From Isosphaeraceae bacterium (GTDB lineage: Bacteria; Planctomycetota; Planctomycetia; Isosphaerales; Isosphaeraceae), in contig JARLIH010000464.1 in assembly GCA_031291845.1 (NCBI GenBank), forward strand, positions 1 through 49,910: a stretch of 49,910 bases of DNA. The letters are read 5' to 3'. Under the pieces are notes generated by a model, which worked only from the letters and a program-made list of their open reading frames with translations, was not told where the DNA came from and did no database searches. Shown piece after piece: positions 7,216 to 15,117 of this stretch. Position numbers and translations under genes: made by a program. The number at the start of each line of letters is the position of its first letter. The stretch's first letter is position 1.

Positions 7216-8592
7216 TCAAGAATCCTGAAGCCGGTAGATCCGCTTGTTGATGTCGACGTTCACGGAGTCGTACGGGTGCGTCAGGTTGCCGGCATCGAAG
7301 AGGCTGCGCGTGCTCTCAACGTCGTCGACTCCGAGCGCGTGGCTGAAGATCGAGCGCAAGTATTCGACCCCCTTGGGTGAGGGCTGGAACCGCTTGGGAT
7401 CGTAGAACGTGGGTGAGAGCGGCCGGGCGTGGATGCCCCCCCAGCGGTCGCGCAGCTTGTTGGCGTCGATGCTGTCGAACGTGAAGCCACCGTCGCGGTA
7501 CTGAAGAGTGGCCAGGCAATTGTGGAAGCCTTGGAGGAGCATGTCGACGGCCTTTCCGCCCAGTTGGGTGGCGGTGAAGCGGTCGAAGAGAATGGGGCGG
7601 CCGCCGCGCTGAGTGTGACCGATTTTGCGGACGAAGATCGCCGCGTCAGCGCTCTCGTTACGGCGTTGGCGGGTGAAGAATGCGTCGCCGATGCGCTCGA
7701 CCAGCAGGCGCTTCACGGCCTCGGCCGCGCCGGTGTACTGAATGTTTCCGGCTGGATCTTTGCTTGCGGAGACCGCGCCTAGGATCTGGCCGTCTGTGTC
7801 CTTGATCCCTTCCGAGACGCACAAGACGGCATGTTTCTGCTTGTCGAGGATCGCGAGCACGCGCTCGACGAGCGGGTCGGGCTCGACGGGAGACTCGGGG
7901 ACAAGGATGATGTCGGGCTGTCCGTAGGAGGTGCCGAGCGCGATCATGCCGCAGTCCCGGCCCATGACTTCAATGATCGCGACCCGCCGGTGGCTCTCGG
8001 CCGTTGTGCGGATGCGCTGGACGCTCTGGGCCGAGACGTACACGGCGGTGGCGAAGCCGGGCGTGGCGTAATTGATCATCTCGTCGAGGCTGAAGTCGCG
8101 GCCGGGCCACTTCTTGTAAGCGTAACCGCGCGGCTTATCGGACATCTCGCGGACCCATTCGCTCGGCTCGTCGAGATAGTTGAGCCCCAGGTCGTTGTCG
8201 ATCGTTTTGGGCGCGAGGACGACGGGAAGATGGTTGCCCAGGGGCTGCATGCCGTTGAGCGTGCCGTCGCCGCCGACGCAGAGCAGGCCGTCGACGTGCA
8301 GTCGCTTGAGTCGGTCGGCGACGCGGGCGATCAGCTCGGAATCGTTACCGTCGACGTAGTCGCGCGAGGCGCCGAGGATCGTGCCGCCGCGGGTCGAGTC
8401 GAGCTCGGGGATGCTGTGAAACAGCGGATTGAGATGGACGTGCGGAACCTCGGGATTGAGCACACCGCTGAACCCCTTGATGATCCCGACGACCTCGACC
8501 CGAAGCTGGTTGGCGCGGTGCACAGCGCCCACGATGGTGGCGTTGAGGGCCGGCGTGTCGCCGCCGGCGGTGAGAATGCCGATGCGCTTCAT
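7216..8592 (-). CDS. pfkA: 6-phosphofructokinase, long PfkA type, 458 aa
   Basis: Phosphorylates fructose 6-phosphate. Motifs in order: GILTAGGDTPALNA (phosphate loop), GGTILGASR, VGGDGTLNG, the catalytic PKTIDNDL, VEVMGRDCG and GHTQRGGRP, then a ~130-residue C-terminal extension. At the two donor-specificity positions it has Gly in GGDGT (ATP-like; PPi enzymes have Asp there) but Lys in PKTIDND (as in PPi enzymes and ATP enzymes of the trypanosome/actinobacterial kind), so ATP is the likelier donor. The NATIVGAVHR segment has Val where E. coli has effector-site Arg21, so allostery probably differs. The ATG at 8592 has only a weak ribosome site. Confidence 0.93.
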   Translation of the reverse strand: MKRIGILTAGGDTPALNATIVGAVHRANQLRVEVVGIIKGFSGVLNPEVPHVHLNPLFHSIPELDSTRGGTILGASRDYVDGNDSELIARVADRLKRLHVDGLLCVGGDGTLNGMQPLGNHLPVVLAPKTIDNDLGLNYLDEPSEWVREMSDKPRGYAYKKWPGRDFSLDEMINYATPGFATAVYVSAQSVQRIRTTAESHRRVAIIEVMGRDCGMIALGTSYGQPDIILVPESPVEPDPLVERVLAILDKQKHAVLCVSEGIKDTDGQILGAVSASKDPAGNIQYTGAAEAVKRLLVERIGDAFFTRQRRNESADAAIFVRKIGHTQRGGRPILFDRFTATQLGGKAVDMLLQGFHNCLATLQYRDGGFTFDSIDANKLRDRWGGIHARPLSPTFYDPKRFQPSPKGVEYLRSIFSHALGVDDVESTRSLFDAGNLTHPYDSVNVDINKRIYRLQDS

Positions 8593-8712
8593 GGTGGGAA
8601 CTCTCTATCCCCTCGGAAGGGATCAACGGGTGCAGGCGAGTTGGAGGCGCGCCCTGCGGAGCGCGCCCGTCCTGGTGACGTTGAATCGCTTGATTAGGGG
8701 GAGAGACACTCA

Positions 8713-8925
8713 TCAAGCCAGGATCAAAGGGGGCCGGCCCTCCATCTCGACTTTGTCGCCGACGGCCATCTTACGACGCTTGCGCTGCTCAACCTCGCCA
8801 TTGACCCGGATAAACCCCTCGGCAATGAGCATTTTCGCCTCACCGCCGCTGAGTACCCAGCCCGCGAGCTTGAGCACCTGCGTTAGATTAATCTCTTGAT
8901 CACCGACGTTCAACGTCTCGGCCAT
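8713..8925 (-). CDS. Small S4-domain RNA-binding protein, 70 aa
   Basis: The whole protein is one S4 fold of the YbcJ/RlbA kind: ITLxQxLKLAGW-like segment (here INLTQVLKLAGWVLSGGEAK), IRVNGEVEQRKRRKMAVGDKVE. S4 proteins bind structured RNA, often rRNA. The ATG at 8925 lies inside the cvpA 3' end (26-bp overlap), so translation is probably coupled to cvpA. About 120 bp downstream begins the phosphofructokinase gene on the same strand. Confidence 0.9.
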   Translation of the reverse strand: MAETLNVGDQEINLTQVLKLAGWVLSGGEAKMLIAEGFIRVNGEVEQRKRRKMAVGDKVEMEGRPPLILA

Positions 8926-9613
8926 TCCCGTTACCCACTACGCCTTGGAGTTCCTTCTCGGCCTCGTCGGCAATCGCCTTGCCAACGCGGTGTTCCGCGT
9001 GCTCGATCATGTCGCCCACGGTCTCTTCGGACGCGGCGGAATCGGCGGCGGCCGGCGCGGACTCGGACCGGTCGCGGCTCTTTTCCTGAACGACGTTGAC
9101 CTCGGACTTGGGCTCGTCCCCCTCGGCATCCCAGTGCGGCGCCAGGGCGGAGCGGATCTCGGCGGGCAGGACCGGCCCCACCGCGTCCATCACCTTGCCG
9201 ACCACCTTCCCTGTCGTGCTGGCGAAGATCGGGTCCCTGGTCTGCGGCGCCAGGCTCGTGACGAACAGGGTGACCACGATCCCGAGCATCCCCCCTTCCA
9301 GCCCCCCCAGCACCAGTCCCATGTGGCGGTCGTACGCCTCAAACCTCAACTCCCGCAAGGTCTCGCGTGCCAGCCAGGCAACGAGGAACACACCCCCGGC
9401 CACCACCGCGTAGGTCGTCAGCATCGCCAGGGCCCGCGCCACGACCGGCGGCCCGGGAAAGTGAGGCGCCAACTGGCCGGAGACAAGGTGGGCCGCCGTG
9501 TAGCCGAGCACCAGCGAGCCGATGCTCGCCACTTGCCAGATCATCCCCCGCCAGCAGCCCCAGACCATCCCGGCCACGACCACGGCCAGCATGGCCACGT
9601 CGTAAGGCGTCAT
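8900..9613 (-). CDS. CvpA family membrane protein, 237 aa
   Basis: The start ATG at 9613 is supported by AGGAGGT about 6 nt upstream. The N-terminal ~135 residues contain four hydrophobic segments, with the family feature of a Gly-rich first pair (VVVAGMVWGCWRGMIWQVASIG) and VLGGLEGGMLGIVVTLFV. CvpA proteins are inner-membrane proteins linked to colicin V export and envelope integrity. The last ~90 residues are charged and low-complexity and probably cytoplasmic; this tail is longer than in E. coli CvpA. It overlaps the S4 gene downstream, forming a two-gene unit. Confidence 0.85.
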   Translation of the reverse strand: MTPYDVAMLAVVVAGMVWGCWRGMIWQVASIGSLVLGYTAAHLVSGQLAPHFPGPPVVARALAMLTTYAVVAGGVFLVAWLARETLRELRFEAYDRHMGLVLGGLEGGMLGIVVTLFVTSLAPQTRDPIFASTTGKVVGKVMDAVGPVLPAEIRSALAPHWDAEGDEPKSEVNVVQEKSRDRSESAPAAADSAASEETVGDMIEHAEHRVGKAIADEAEKELQGVVGNGNGRDVERR

Positions 9614-9735
9614 CCGTGACCTCCTTGCGTATTTTGTGCTGAGACGATTCGACCGCCTGTGCGCCCATCCTAGCCGACCACACATTCGAGGAAAAGGTTG
9701 GTTTTCCTCGACCGCGCCTTATATGAACCAGCGAG

Positions 9736-10635
9736 CTACTTCGCAAAGAGCGGCCGCACCCAATCGCCGGGCTCGGCGAGCTGGACCCGGAAATCCGCCA
9801 GGCAGTCGGCCAGCGGCCGCATCCGGAACTCAGGCCCCAGCGCGTCGAGGCGAGGGGTGCGCAAGCCCCCCCGGAGCGGGCGAGGCGCCCCCTGCCCCAG
9901 CTCCGCCGTCCGCCGGCCGACGATTCCGCCAGGATCGAGCCCGAAAGCCTCCGCCAGCGCCCGGGCAAACTCCACGCGGCCGAGAAATTCCGGCCCGGCC
10001 ACGTGCACGATGCCTTTGACCTTGCGCTCCGCCAGCAACACCGCCGCCCGCGCGACGTCCGGACCGTAGCTCGGGGTCGAGAACTGGTCCGATGGGCAGG
10101 CCAGTTCCCCCTTCTCTCGCAAGGCCCGCGCCAGTTGATAGGCGAAGTTCTTCCCCTGCCGCTCCGGGCCGTATACCCACGTCGTGCGGAGCGTCAGCGC
10201 CGCGTCCCCAAGCGCCCGCTCGGCCTCGTGCTTGGCACGGCCGTATACTGAGAGCGGGTTCGGCGCGTCCGTTTCGGCGTACGGACCCGCCTTGCCGTCG
10301 AACACGTAGTCGGTTGAGAACGAGATGAACCGCGCCCCCGTCTCGGCCGCCGCCCGGGCGAGGTTCAGCGGCTGCTCGACGTTGGCCGACCGCGCTCGGG
10401 CCGGGTCGCGCTCGCAGCCGTCGACCCAGGTGAATCCGGCCGGGTAGAAGACGACGTCCGCAGCCTGGGCACGCAGCCAGTTGGCCGATTCGGCCAGGTG
10501 CGAGGCGTCGAGCGGCACCAGGCCGTCGAAAGGAACGGTCGAGTAAGTCCCGACCGCCTCGTGCCCCCGCTCGGTGAGCACCCGCAGCAACCAGCCGCCG
10601 ATCTGGCCGGAACCTCCGATGACGACCGCGCGCAT
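9736..10635 (-). CDS. dTDP-4-dehydrorhamnose reductase-like (RmlD/SDR) protein, 299 aa
   Basis: Extended short-chain dehydrogenase fold: N-terminal GGSGQIGGWL NAD(P) loop, FISFSTDYVFDGKAGPYAE, catalytic YGRAKHEAE (YxxxK) and the LRTTWVYGP segment typical of RmlD, which makes the last reduction to dTDP-L-rhamnose. The start is ATG 10635; upstream in-frame sequence is repeat DNA (10685-10783) and not part of the protein. No rmlA, B or C genes accompany it, so it could instead be a related reductase or a MAT2B-like protein. Confidence is high for the family, moderate for the reaction. Confidence 0.83.
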   Translation of the reverse strand: MRAVVIGGSGQIGGWLLRVLTERGHEAVGTYSTVPFDGLVPLDASHLAESANWLRAQAADVVFYPAGFTWVDGCERDPARARSANVEQPLNLARAAAETGARFISFSTDYVFDGKAGPYAETDAPNPLSVYGRAKHEAERALGDAALTLRTTWVYGPERQGKNFAYQLARALREKGELACPSDQFSTPSYGPDVARAAVLLAERKVKGIVHVAGPEFLGRVEFARALAEAFGLDPGGIVGRRTAELGQGAPRPLRGGLRTPRLDALGPEFRMRPLADCLADFRVQLAEPGDWVRPLFAK

Positions 10636-10684
10636 CGTGTCGGACCCTAATGCTTGGCGCGGCTGGGCCGCCGTCGTTGTGGGA

Positions 10685-10783
10685 GCGGGTTTCAAACCCG
10701 CCCGAGAAGATCGTTCCGAACCTTCGTTCCTCGGACGCGGACGGAGGGATGTCCGGAGAGAAGGGCGGGTTTCAAACCCGCCC
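10685..10783. repeat. REPIN-like pair of inverted palindromes
   Basis: Two near-identical palindromes, 10685-10701 (GCGGGTTT-C-AAACCCGC) and 10763-10783 (the same core extended by GG and CC), lie 61 bp apart between the RmlD-like and pyrophosphatase genes. The flanks GTGGGAG on the left and CCCTACCCAC on the right are related in inverted orientation, as in REP doublets. Such elements are usually mobilised in trans by RAYT transposases; the end of one is at the right edge of this window. Confidence 0.8.
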
Positions 10784-10810
10784 CTACCCACCGATCGCTG
10801 GTGCCCCCGC

Positions 10811-11353
10811 TCAATGAAACCCGCGGCGGCGGAGCTTGCTGTAGCGCTGGAGTGCGTCTTCGATGATCGGCATTGCCAGCGCGGCCGGCTGGATCTGCTC
10901 CACCTCGACCTGCTTCCCCTCGAGCTGCTTGTAGTCCTGGAAGAACCGCCGCAGCATGGAGAGCCGATGCGTGGGGAGTTCGTCGGCCTCGCGGAAGCTG
11001 TTGAACTCGGGGTCGCCGACCGCGACGGCCAGGATCTTGTGGTCGGGCTTGCCGCCGTCGAGCATCGTCATCAGACCGATGGCCCGCGCGGTCACCAGCG
11101 TCATCGGCGCCACGGCCTCCTGGCAAAGAACCAGGACGTCGAGCGGGTCGTCGTCCTCGGCGTACGTCTGCGGAATGAAGCCGTAGTTGGCTGGATAGTA
11201 GACGGCCGAATAAAGCACCCGGTCGAGCCGCAACAGCCCGGTGCGCTTGTCGAGCTCGTACTTGACGCTTGACCCCATGGGGATCTCCACGAGCGCGTTG
11301 AACTCCTGGGGAAGGTGTTCGCCAGGGGTGACGTCGTGCCAGGGGTGGATCAT
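10811..11353 (-). CDS. ppa: Inorganic pyrophosphatase, family I, 180 aa
   Basis: Hydrolyses pyrophosphate to two phosphates, pulling biosynthetic reactions forward. Landmarks are VEIPMGSSVKYELDK, YPANYGFIPQTY, the signature DDDPLDVLVL with the metal-binding aspartates, and the later PDHKILAVAV segment. Length is normal for soluble bacterial PPase. ATG 11353 has AAGGGA about 6 nt upstream. A REPIN-like pair follows its 3' end. Confidence 0.96.
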   Translation of the reverse strand: MIHPWHDVTPGEHLPQEFNALVEIPMGSSVKYELDKRTGLLRLDRVLYSAVYYPANYGFIPQTYAEDDDPLDVLVLCQEAVAPMTLVTARAIGLMTMLDGGKPDHKILAVAVGDPEFNSFREADELPTHRLSMLRRFFQDYKQLEGKQVEVEQIQPAALAMPIIEDALQRYSKLRRRGFH

Positions 11354-11624
11354 CGGGTCCCTTCAAATCGGTGGGCGACGCCTTTACGCCGCGCCGCGGC
11401 CCGGCGCCGCGGGGCCGGCCCGTCATGCTCGAATTCTATCCCAACGCCGAAAATGTCGCCACCCGGCTCGGCCTGCGGTCGCAATCCACTGACCCCTTTT
11501 GACAGGCGGCGGGTCGCGAGCTACGGAATTGTTAAACACAAAAGAAAAGTCGACGGCATTCGCGAACGATCACGTCAAAGGACCGGGGCCGCCCCGGGTT
11601 CCGTGCGCCCAGCGAGAACCGGCC

Positions 11625-12368
11625 ATGAGCGAAACCGAGGCACCCAAAGCCGGTGTCTTCCCCTATGGGATCATACCCGAGAATGGGAATGACCCGTGCA
11701 TTGACGACAACCGGCGTAGGGAGCCGCGCTACCCGGCGGAACACGGCCAGGCGAACCTCGGTTGGTATCACGGGGAGTCTTACCGGACCGTGGCCGGACG
11801 GCTCGAGGATGTGAGCAGCGGTGGCGCGTCGCTCGTGGTCGACGACGGGGCCACATGGGAGGGGGGTGACGTTTGGCTCTGCCTTTCCGGCGGCGTGCGC
11901 ACGGAATGGGTCCGGGCCGAGGTCGCCGGCGCGACCCAGGTTGAAGGCAGCGCCCAACGCATCCGGCTCAAGTTCCACGAGTCGTGCCCGTTCGACTTCT
12001 TCAAAACGGCCGCCTGGGGCACCCCGGACACGACGATCCCCCGCGGCGAGTCTCCCACCTCCGCACGCACCGACGCCAAGGGGGCCGGCCAAGGACCGCA
12101 CGTCGCCTGCACCACCCCGGCCGAGACCCACGAGGTTGACCTCCGCGTCTCGGTCGCGATGTTCCAGTCGCCCCGGCCGCCGGATGAGCCAGGGGTGGGC
12201 AGGGCCCGCGACGACGAGCGAGACGACCGGTTGGTCCTGATTTCCCGGGCCTACATCACCGCGCTTCAACTCGTCGGGGCGTTGCTGGTGGCCGGCGTGA
12301 TCGTCATCAAGCTCGTCGCCATCTGGCGGCTTGACACCCTCCTGGGATTCGGCGAGCCCGGGCCCTGA
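11625..12368 (+). CDS. PilZ-domain protein with C-terminal membrane helix, 247 aa
   Basis: Residues ~25-130 look like a PilZ domain: an arginine cluster RRREPR early, then LEDVSSGGASLVV matching the D/NxSxxG part of the c-di-GMP site. A poorly conserved linker follows and a single hydrophobic helix near the end (ALQLVGALLVAGVIVIKLVAIW). Thus it is probably a cytoplasmic c-di-GMP receptor anchored by its C-terminus. The start ATG 11625 is chosen because alignable sequence begins after it; an upstream GTG at 11499 reads through non-conserved intergenic DNA. It converges with the next gene. Confidence 0.75.
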   Translation: MSETEAPKAGVFPYGIIPENGNDPCIDDNRRREPRYPAEHGQANLGWYHGESYRTVAGRLEDVSSGGASLVVDDGATWEGGDVWLCLSGGVRTEWVRAEVAGATQVEGSAQRIRLKFHESCPFDFFKTAAWGTPDTTIPRGESPTSARTDAKGAGQGPHVACTTPAETHEVDLRVSVAMFQSPRPPDEPGVGRARDDERDDRLVLISRAYITALQLVGALLVAGVIVIKLVAIWRLDTLLGFGEPGP

Positions 12369-12434
12369 ACGCGCGCGGCTTGACGGCGGGATCGGCACCC
12401 GCGGCCTTGCGCATGCCGGCTGGTCCTCGGGACT

Positions 12435-12818
12435 TCACTCGACCCGCTTCTCCAGCGTTTCCTTGGCCCCATGGACCGCCAGCAACACCAGCTCCGGCGG
12501 CGAAACACCCTTGAGCCGCCGCTTCCAGTCCGTGATCCGGTAGTCGCGCAGTCCTACGATGTAACACAACAGGCAGACGAAGGCCGGCTCGAGTGCGCCG
12601 TCGTTCAAGACGACCCGCTTCGTTCCGTTTGACTCACCGTAGACGGCCGCGATCAGCTTGATCGCCTTCGGAAAATTCGGGTACTTGAGATAGAGTGGAA
12701 AAAGTATAGTTTCATTGATTGTATCTTCGGGGACGCCGTTTTCCGCGAGGACCTGGCGAAACTCGTCCTGCAACGGATCGCTCGCCTTCGTCGTGGCAGC
12801 CGCTTTCTTCTTGGCCAT
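12435..12818 (-). CDS. Unknown protein, 127 aa
   Basis: Starts at ATG 12818 (MAKKKAAATTK, a lysine-rich leader). The rest is a compact, probably helical domain with VPEDTINETILFPLYLKYPNF, a KRVVLNDGALEPAFVCLLCYIVG stretch and a basic DWKRRLKG segment. I do not recognise it. Codons around 12690-12725 are AT-rich, unlike the rest of the gene and its neighbours. No signal peptide or clear membrane span. Confidence 0.65.
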   Translation of the reverse strand: MAKKKAAATTKASDPLQDEFRQVLAENGVPEDTINETILFPLYLKYPNFPKAIKLIAAVYGESNGTKRVVLNDGALEPAFVCLLCYIVGLRDYRITDWKRRLKGVSPPELVLLAVHGAKETLEKRVE

Positions 12819-13218
12819 GGTTCCATTCGCCCCCGCGCCCAGCGCTTTAGAAATCCATTTATGACTTTCGCATGGATCGACGCGCGGGTCAAGTACCGGC
12901 GCCGGGTGGTGCCCACGGACCTTTGAGAAGGCGTGGCCCATGTTCCCATCGGTCGTAATATTTCTGCGGGGACGGATTTCCGGGGCCATCCCGAAAGAGC
13001 GATTCGACCAGCGTCGGGCGGGCACCGTCCAACCGCGTTTCCTGCGTCCCAACCCGAACATCCAGCGCGATCGGCACCAAGAATCGCCGCCGACTCCTGC
13101 GGTACGCGACCGATAACTGTGTTTGGATGCTTCCGGCTCCGTTGCGTTCGCATGATCGCCATAATTCGCCGAATCGCGCAAGCCGGAACGACCGAACTCC
13201 ACGGAGCGGAGTGGCCCT
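12819..13218. other. 400-bp region without a recognised gene
   Basis: Lies between the divergent starts of the 127-aa gene (minus) and the TolC-like gene (plus), so it should hold both promoters. I see no RNA gene or strong repeat. CGGAGTGG shortly before 13219 is a fair ribosome site for the TolC gene. Confidence 0.5.
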
Positions 13219-14844
13219 ATGCGTCGGAGACGCGATCACCTGTGGCGGTCTTTCATTGTCCTGAGCACGTGCCTGCCGTGGGCGCTGCCGGCAGGCATTC
13301 CGGCACGCGCACCAGCCGCCCCGGCAGATCCCCCGCCAGGCGACGTTCTCGCGCTCCCCATTCCGTCCAATCCCTCGAACCTGCCTCCAGCCCCTGCCCG
13401 GGGTTCGTCGCTACCGCCGCCGCCATCGGCCCCGCAGCCGATTCCGGGTCCGGCGGATTGGGGGATCCCCGTGGGTGGGATGGACGCGGCGGTGCCGCGA
13501 GGGTTGCCGATCAATCTGGCCACCGCGATGCAACTTTCGGGCATCAATCCGCTCGATATTGCCACGGCAACAGCGCAGATTGAGCAGGGGCTCGCGCTGT
13601 TGCTCCAGGCCAGGGCACTCTGGATCCCCGACATCAACGGCGGCGTGGCCTACTTCCGCCATGACGGCGTCCAGCAGAACCTCTTTAACGGTGAGAACTT
13701 CCAGAAGGGGCGGCAGAGCCTTTTCGTCGGCGGCGGCCCTAGCCTCCAGGTCGGCCTGGCCGACGCCATCTTCACGCCCCTGGCCGCGCGGCGGGTCGTC
13801 GCCGCGCGCCAGGCCGATCTGCAGACCGCACGGAACGACAGCCTTTACACCGTGACTCAAGCGTTCTTCGACCTCCAGACAGCGCGCGGCCGGCTGCTCG
13901 GCACGGGGGCGTCCATCGTTCGGGCCGAGCTGCTCGTCAACTTCGCCAAGGGGCTGGCGCCGAGGTTGATCGCGCCCCTGGAGATCAACCGCGCGCAGGC
14001 CGAGCTCCAGAGCCTCCGGCAGACCCAGCAGCTTGCCATTCGCGACTGGCGCGTCGCCAGCGCACGCATGGCGGAGGTCCTCTTGCTCGACCCGGCCACG
14101 CTGCTCGAGCCGATCGAGCCGCCGTTCCTCCAGGTCACGTTCGTGCCGGCCGAACAGTCGGCCGAGCAATTGCTGCCGGTCGCGATCAACAACCGCCCCG
14201 AGATCGCGTCCAGGCGCGAGCTGGTCGCCGTCGCACACCAGCTCTTGCGCCAGGAGCAGTCGCGGCCGTTCCTGCCGACGCTCTTCGTCCTCAGCCCGAC
14301 CACTACGACGGGGCTGATCCCCGCGGGGAGCATGTCGTCCGGACCGAACGGGTCGCTGAACATGACCGGCACGCGTATGGATATCGAGATCTCCGCGGTC
14401 TGGCAGTTGCAAAATGGGGGCCTCGGCAACGTCGGCCGGATCCGTCAGCGCCGGGCCGAGCAGGACGTCGCCGCGATCGAATTCACGCGGACCGTTTTCC
14501 GGGTCAAGTCGGAGGTCTCGCAGGCCGTCGCGCGGCTGCAAACGGCACGCGTCCGGGTGGTGGAGACCGAGGAAGGGGTGCGCCAGGCGGTCGAGTCGGC
14601 CGACAAGAACTTCCTCGGCCTGCGCGAGACCACGCGGCCTGCCGGCGAGCTGCTCCGCCTGGTCGTGCGACCCCAGGAAGTGGTCGCCGCCATCATCGCG
14701 CTGAACACCGCGTACGAGCAGTACGCGGATGCCGTCAACGCGTACAATGTCGCCCAGTTCGAGGTCTACCGCGCCCTCGGCCAGCCGGCCCAGTGGGTGA
14801 CCTCGCGCGCGGGAACGGGTGTTCCGGGGCCGGCACCGCGCTAG
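13219..14844 (+). CDS. TolC-family outer-membrane efflux protein, 541 aa
   Basis: Outer-membrane channel of a tripartite exporter. A signal peptide (RSFIVLSTCLPWALPAGIPARA) precedes a proline-rich stretch (~35-85). Two halves of long amphipathic helices then follow: ARQADLQTARNDSLYTVTQAFFDLQTARGRL in the first and RRAEQDVAAIEFTRTVFRVKSEVSQAVARLQTAR in the second, with AYEQYADAVNAYNVAQFEVYRALG at the end, as in TolC/OMF proteins. It is the first gene of a TolC-RND-adaptor series, all on the plus strand. Confidence 0.9.
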   Translation: MRRRRDHLWRSFIVLSTCLPWALPAGIPARAPAAPADPPPGDVLALPIPSNPSNLPPAPARGSSLPPPPSAPQPIPGPADWGIPVGGMDAAVPRGLPINLATAMQLSGINPLDIATATAQIEQGLALLLQARALWIPDINGGVAYFRHDGVQQNLFNGENFQKGRQSLFVGGGPSLQVGLADAIFTPLAARRVVAARQADLQTARNDSLYTVTQAFFDLQTARGRLLGTGASIVRAELLVNFAKGLAPRLIAPLEINRAQAELQSLRQTQQLAIRDWRVASARMAEVLLLDPATLLEPIEPPFLQVTFVPAEQSAEQLLPVAINNRPEIASRRELVAVAHQLLRQEQSRPFLPTLFVLSPTTTTGLIPAGSMSSGPNGSLNMTGTRMDIEISAVWQLQNGGLGNVGRIRQRRAEQDVAAIEFTRTVFRVKSEVSQAVARLQTARVRVVETEEGVRQAVESADKNFLGLRETTRPAGELLRLVVRPQEVVAAIIALNTAYEQYADAVNAYNVAQFEVYRALGQPAQWVTSRAGTGVPGPAPR

Positions 14845-14924
14845 GACAGCGGGTGGAGAGCCCTTGCGTGCGCGAGTCGCAGCGCACACACCCCTCAACC
14901 GCAAGGGGAGAGGTGTTTTTCTGG

Positions 14925-14959
14925 TCCCCTCGCCCCGTACTCGGGGAGAGGGTGAGGGG
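14925..14959. repeat. Intergenic hairpin repeat, CCCCTCGCCCCG type
   Basis: CCCCTCGCCCCGTACT pairs with CGGGGAGAGGGTGAGGGG to give a GC-rich stem-loop between the TolC and RND genes. Related GAGAGG / CCCTCTCC material lies just upstream (near 14900) and a cousin occurs at 30040-30064. It looks like a dispersed palindromic repeat; it could attenuate transcription between the two efflux genes. Confidence 0.6.
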
Positions 14960-15117
14960 CTCAGAGCGGGGGCCAGGCCGCAGGACACGGACCCCTCAAC
15001 CGCCCACGTGCATCCTCTTCCCTCAACCCGTAAGATCCTGATGCTGCGTGATCACGGTACAATCGCCGCATGGCGTGCTGGGGTGGATGCGCATGAGCCG
15101 AATCGGGTGAGGTGACC

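Noticed and set aside
13411..14988. 525-codon minus-strand frame opposite the TolC-like gene
   Set aside because: Arg/Gly/Leu-rich shadow composition, no ribosome site or motifs; the plus-strand protein is clear.
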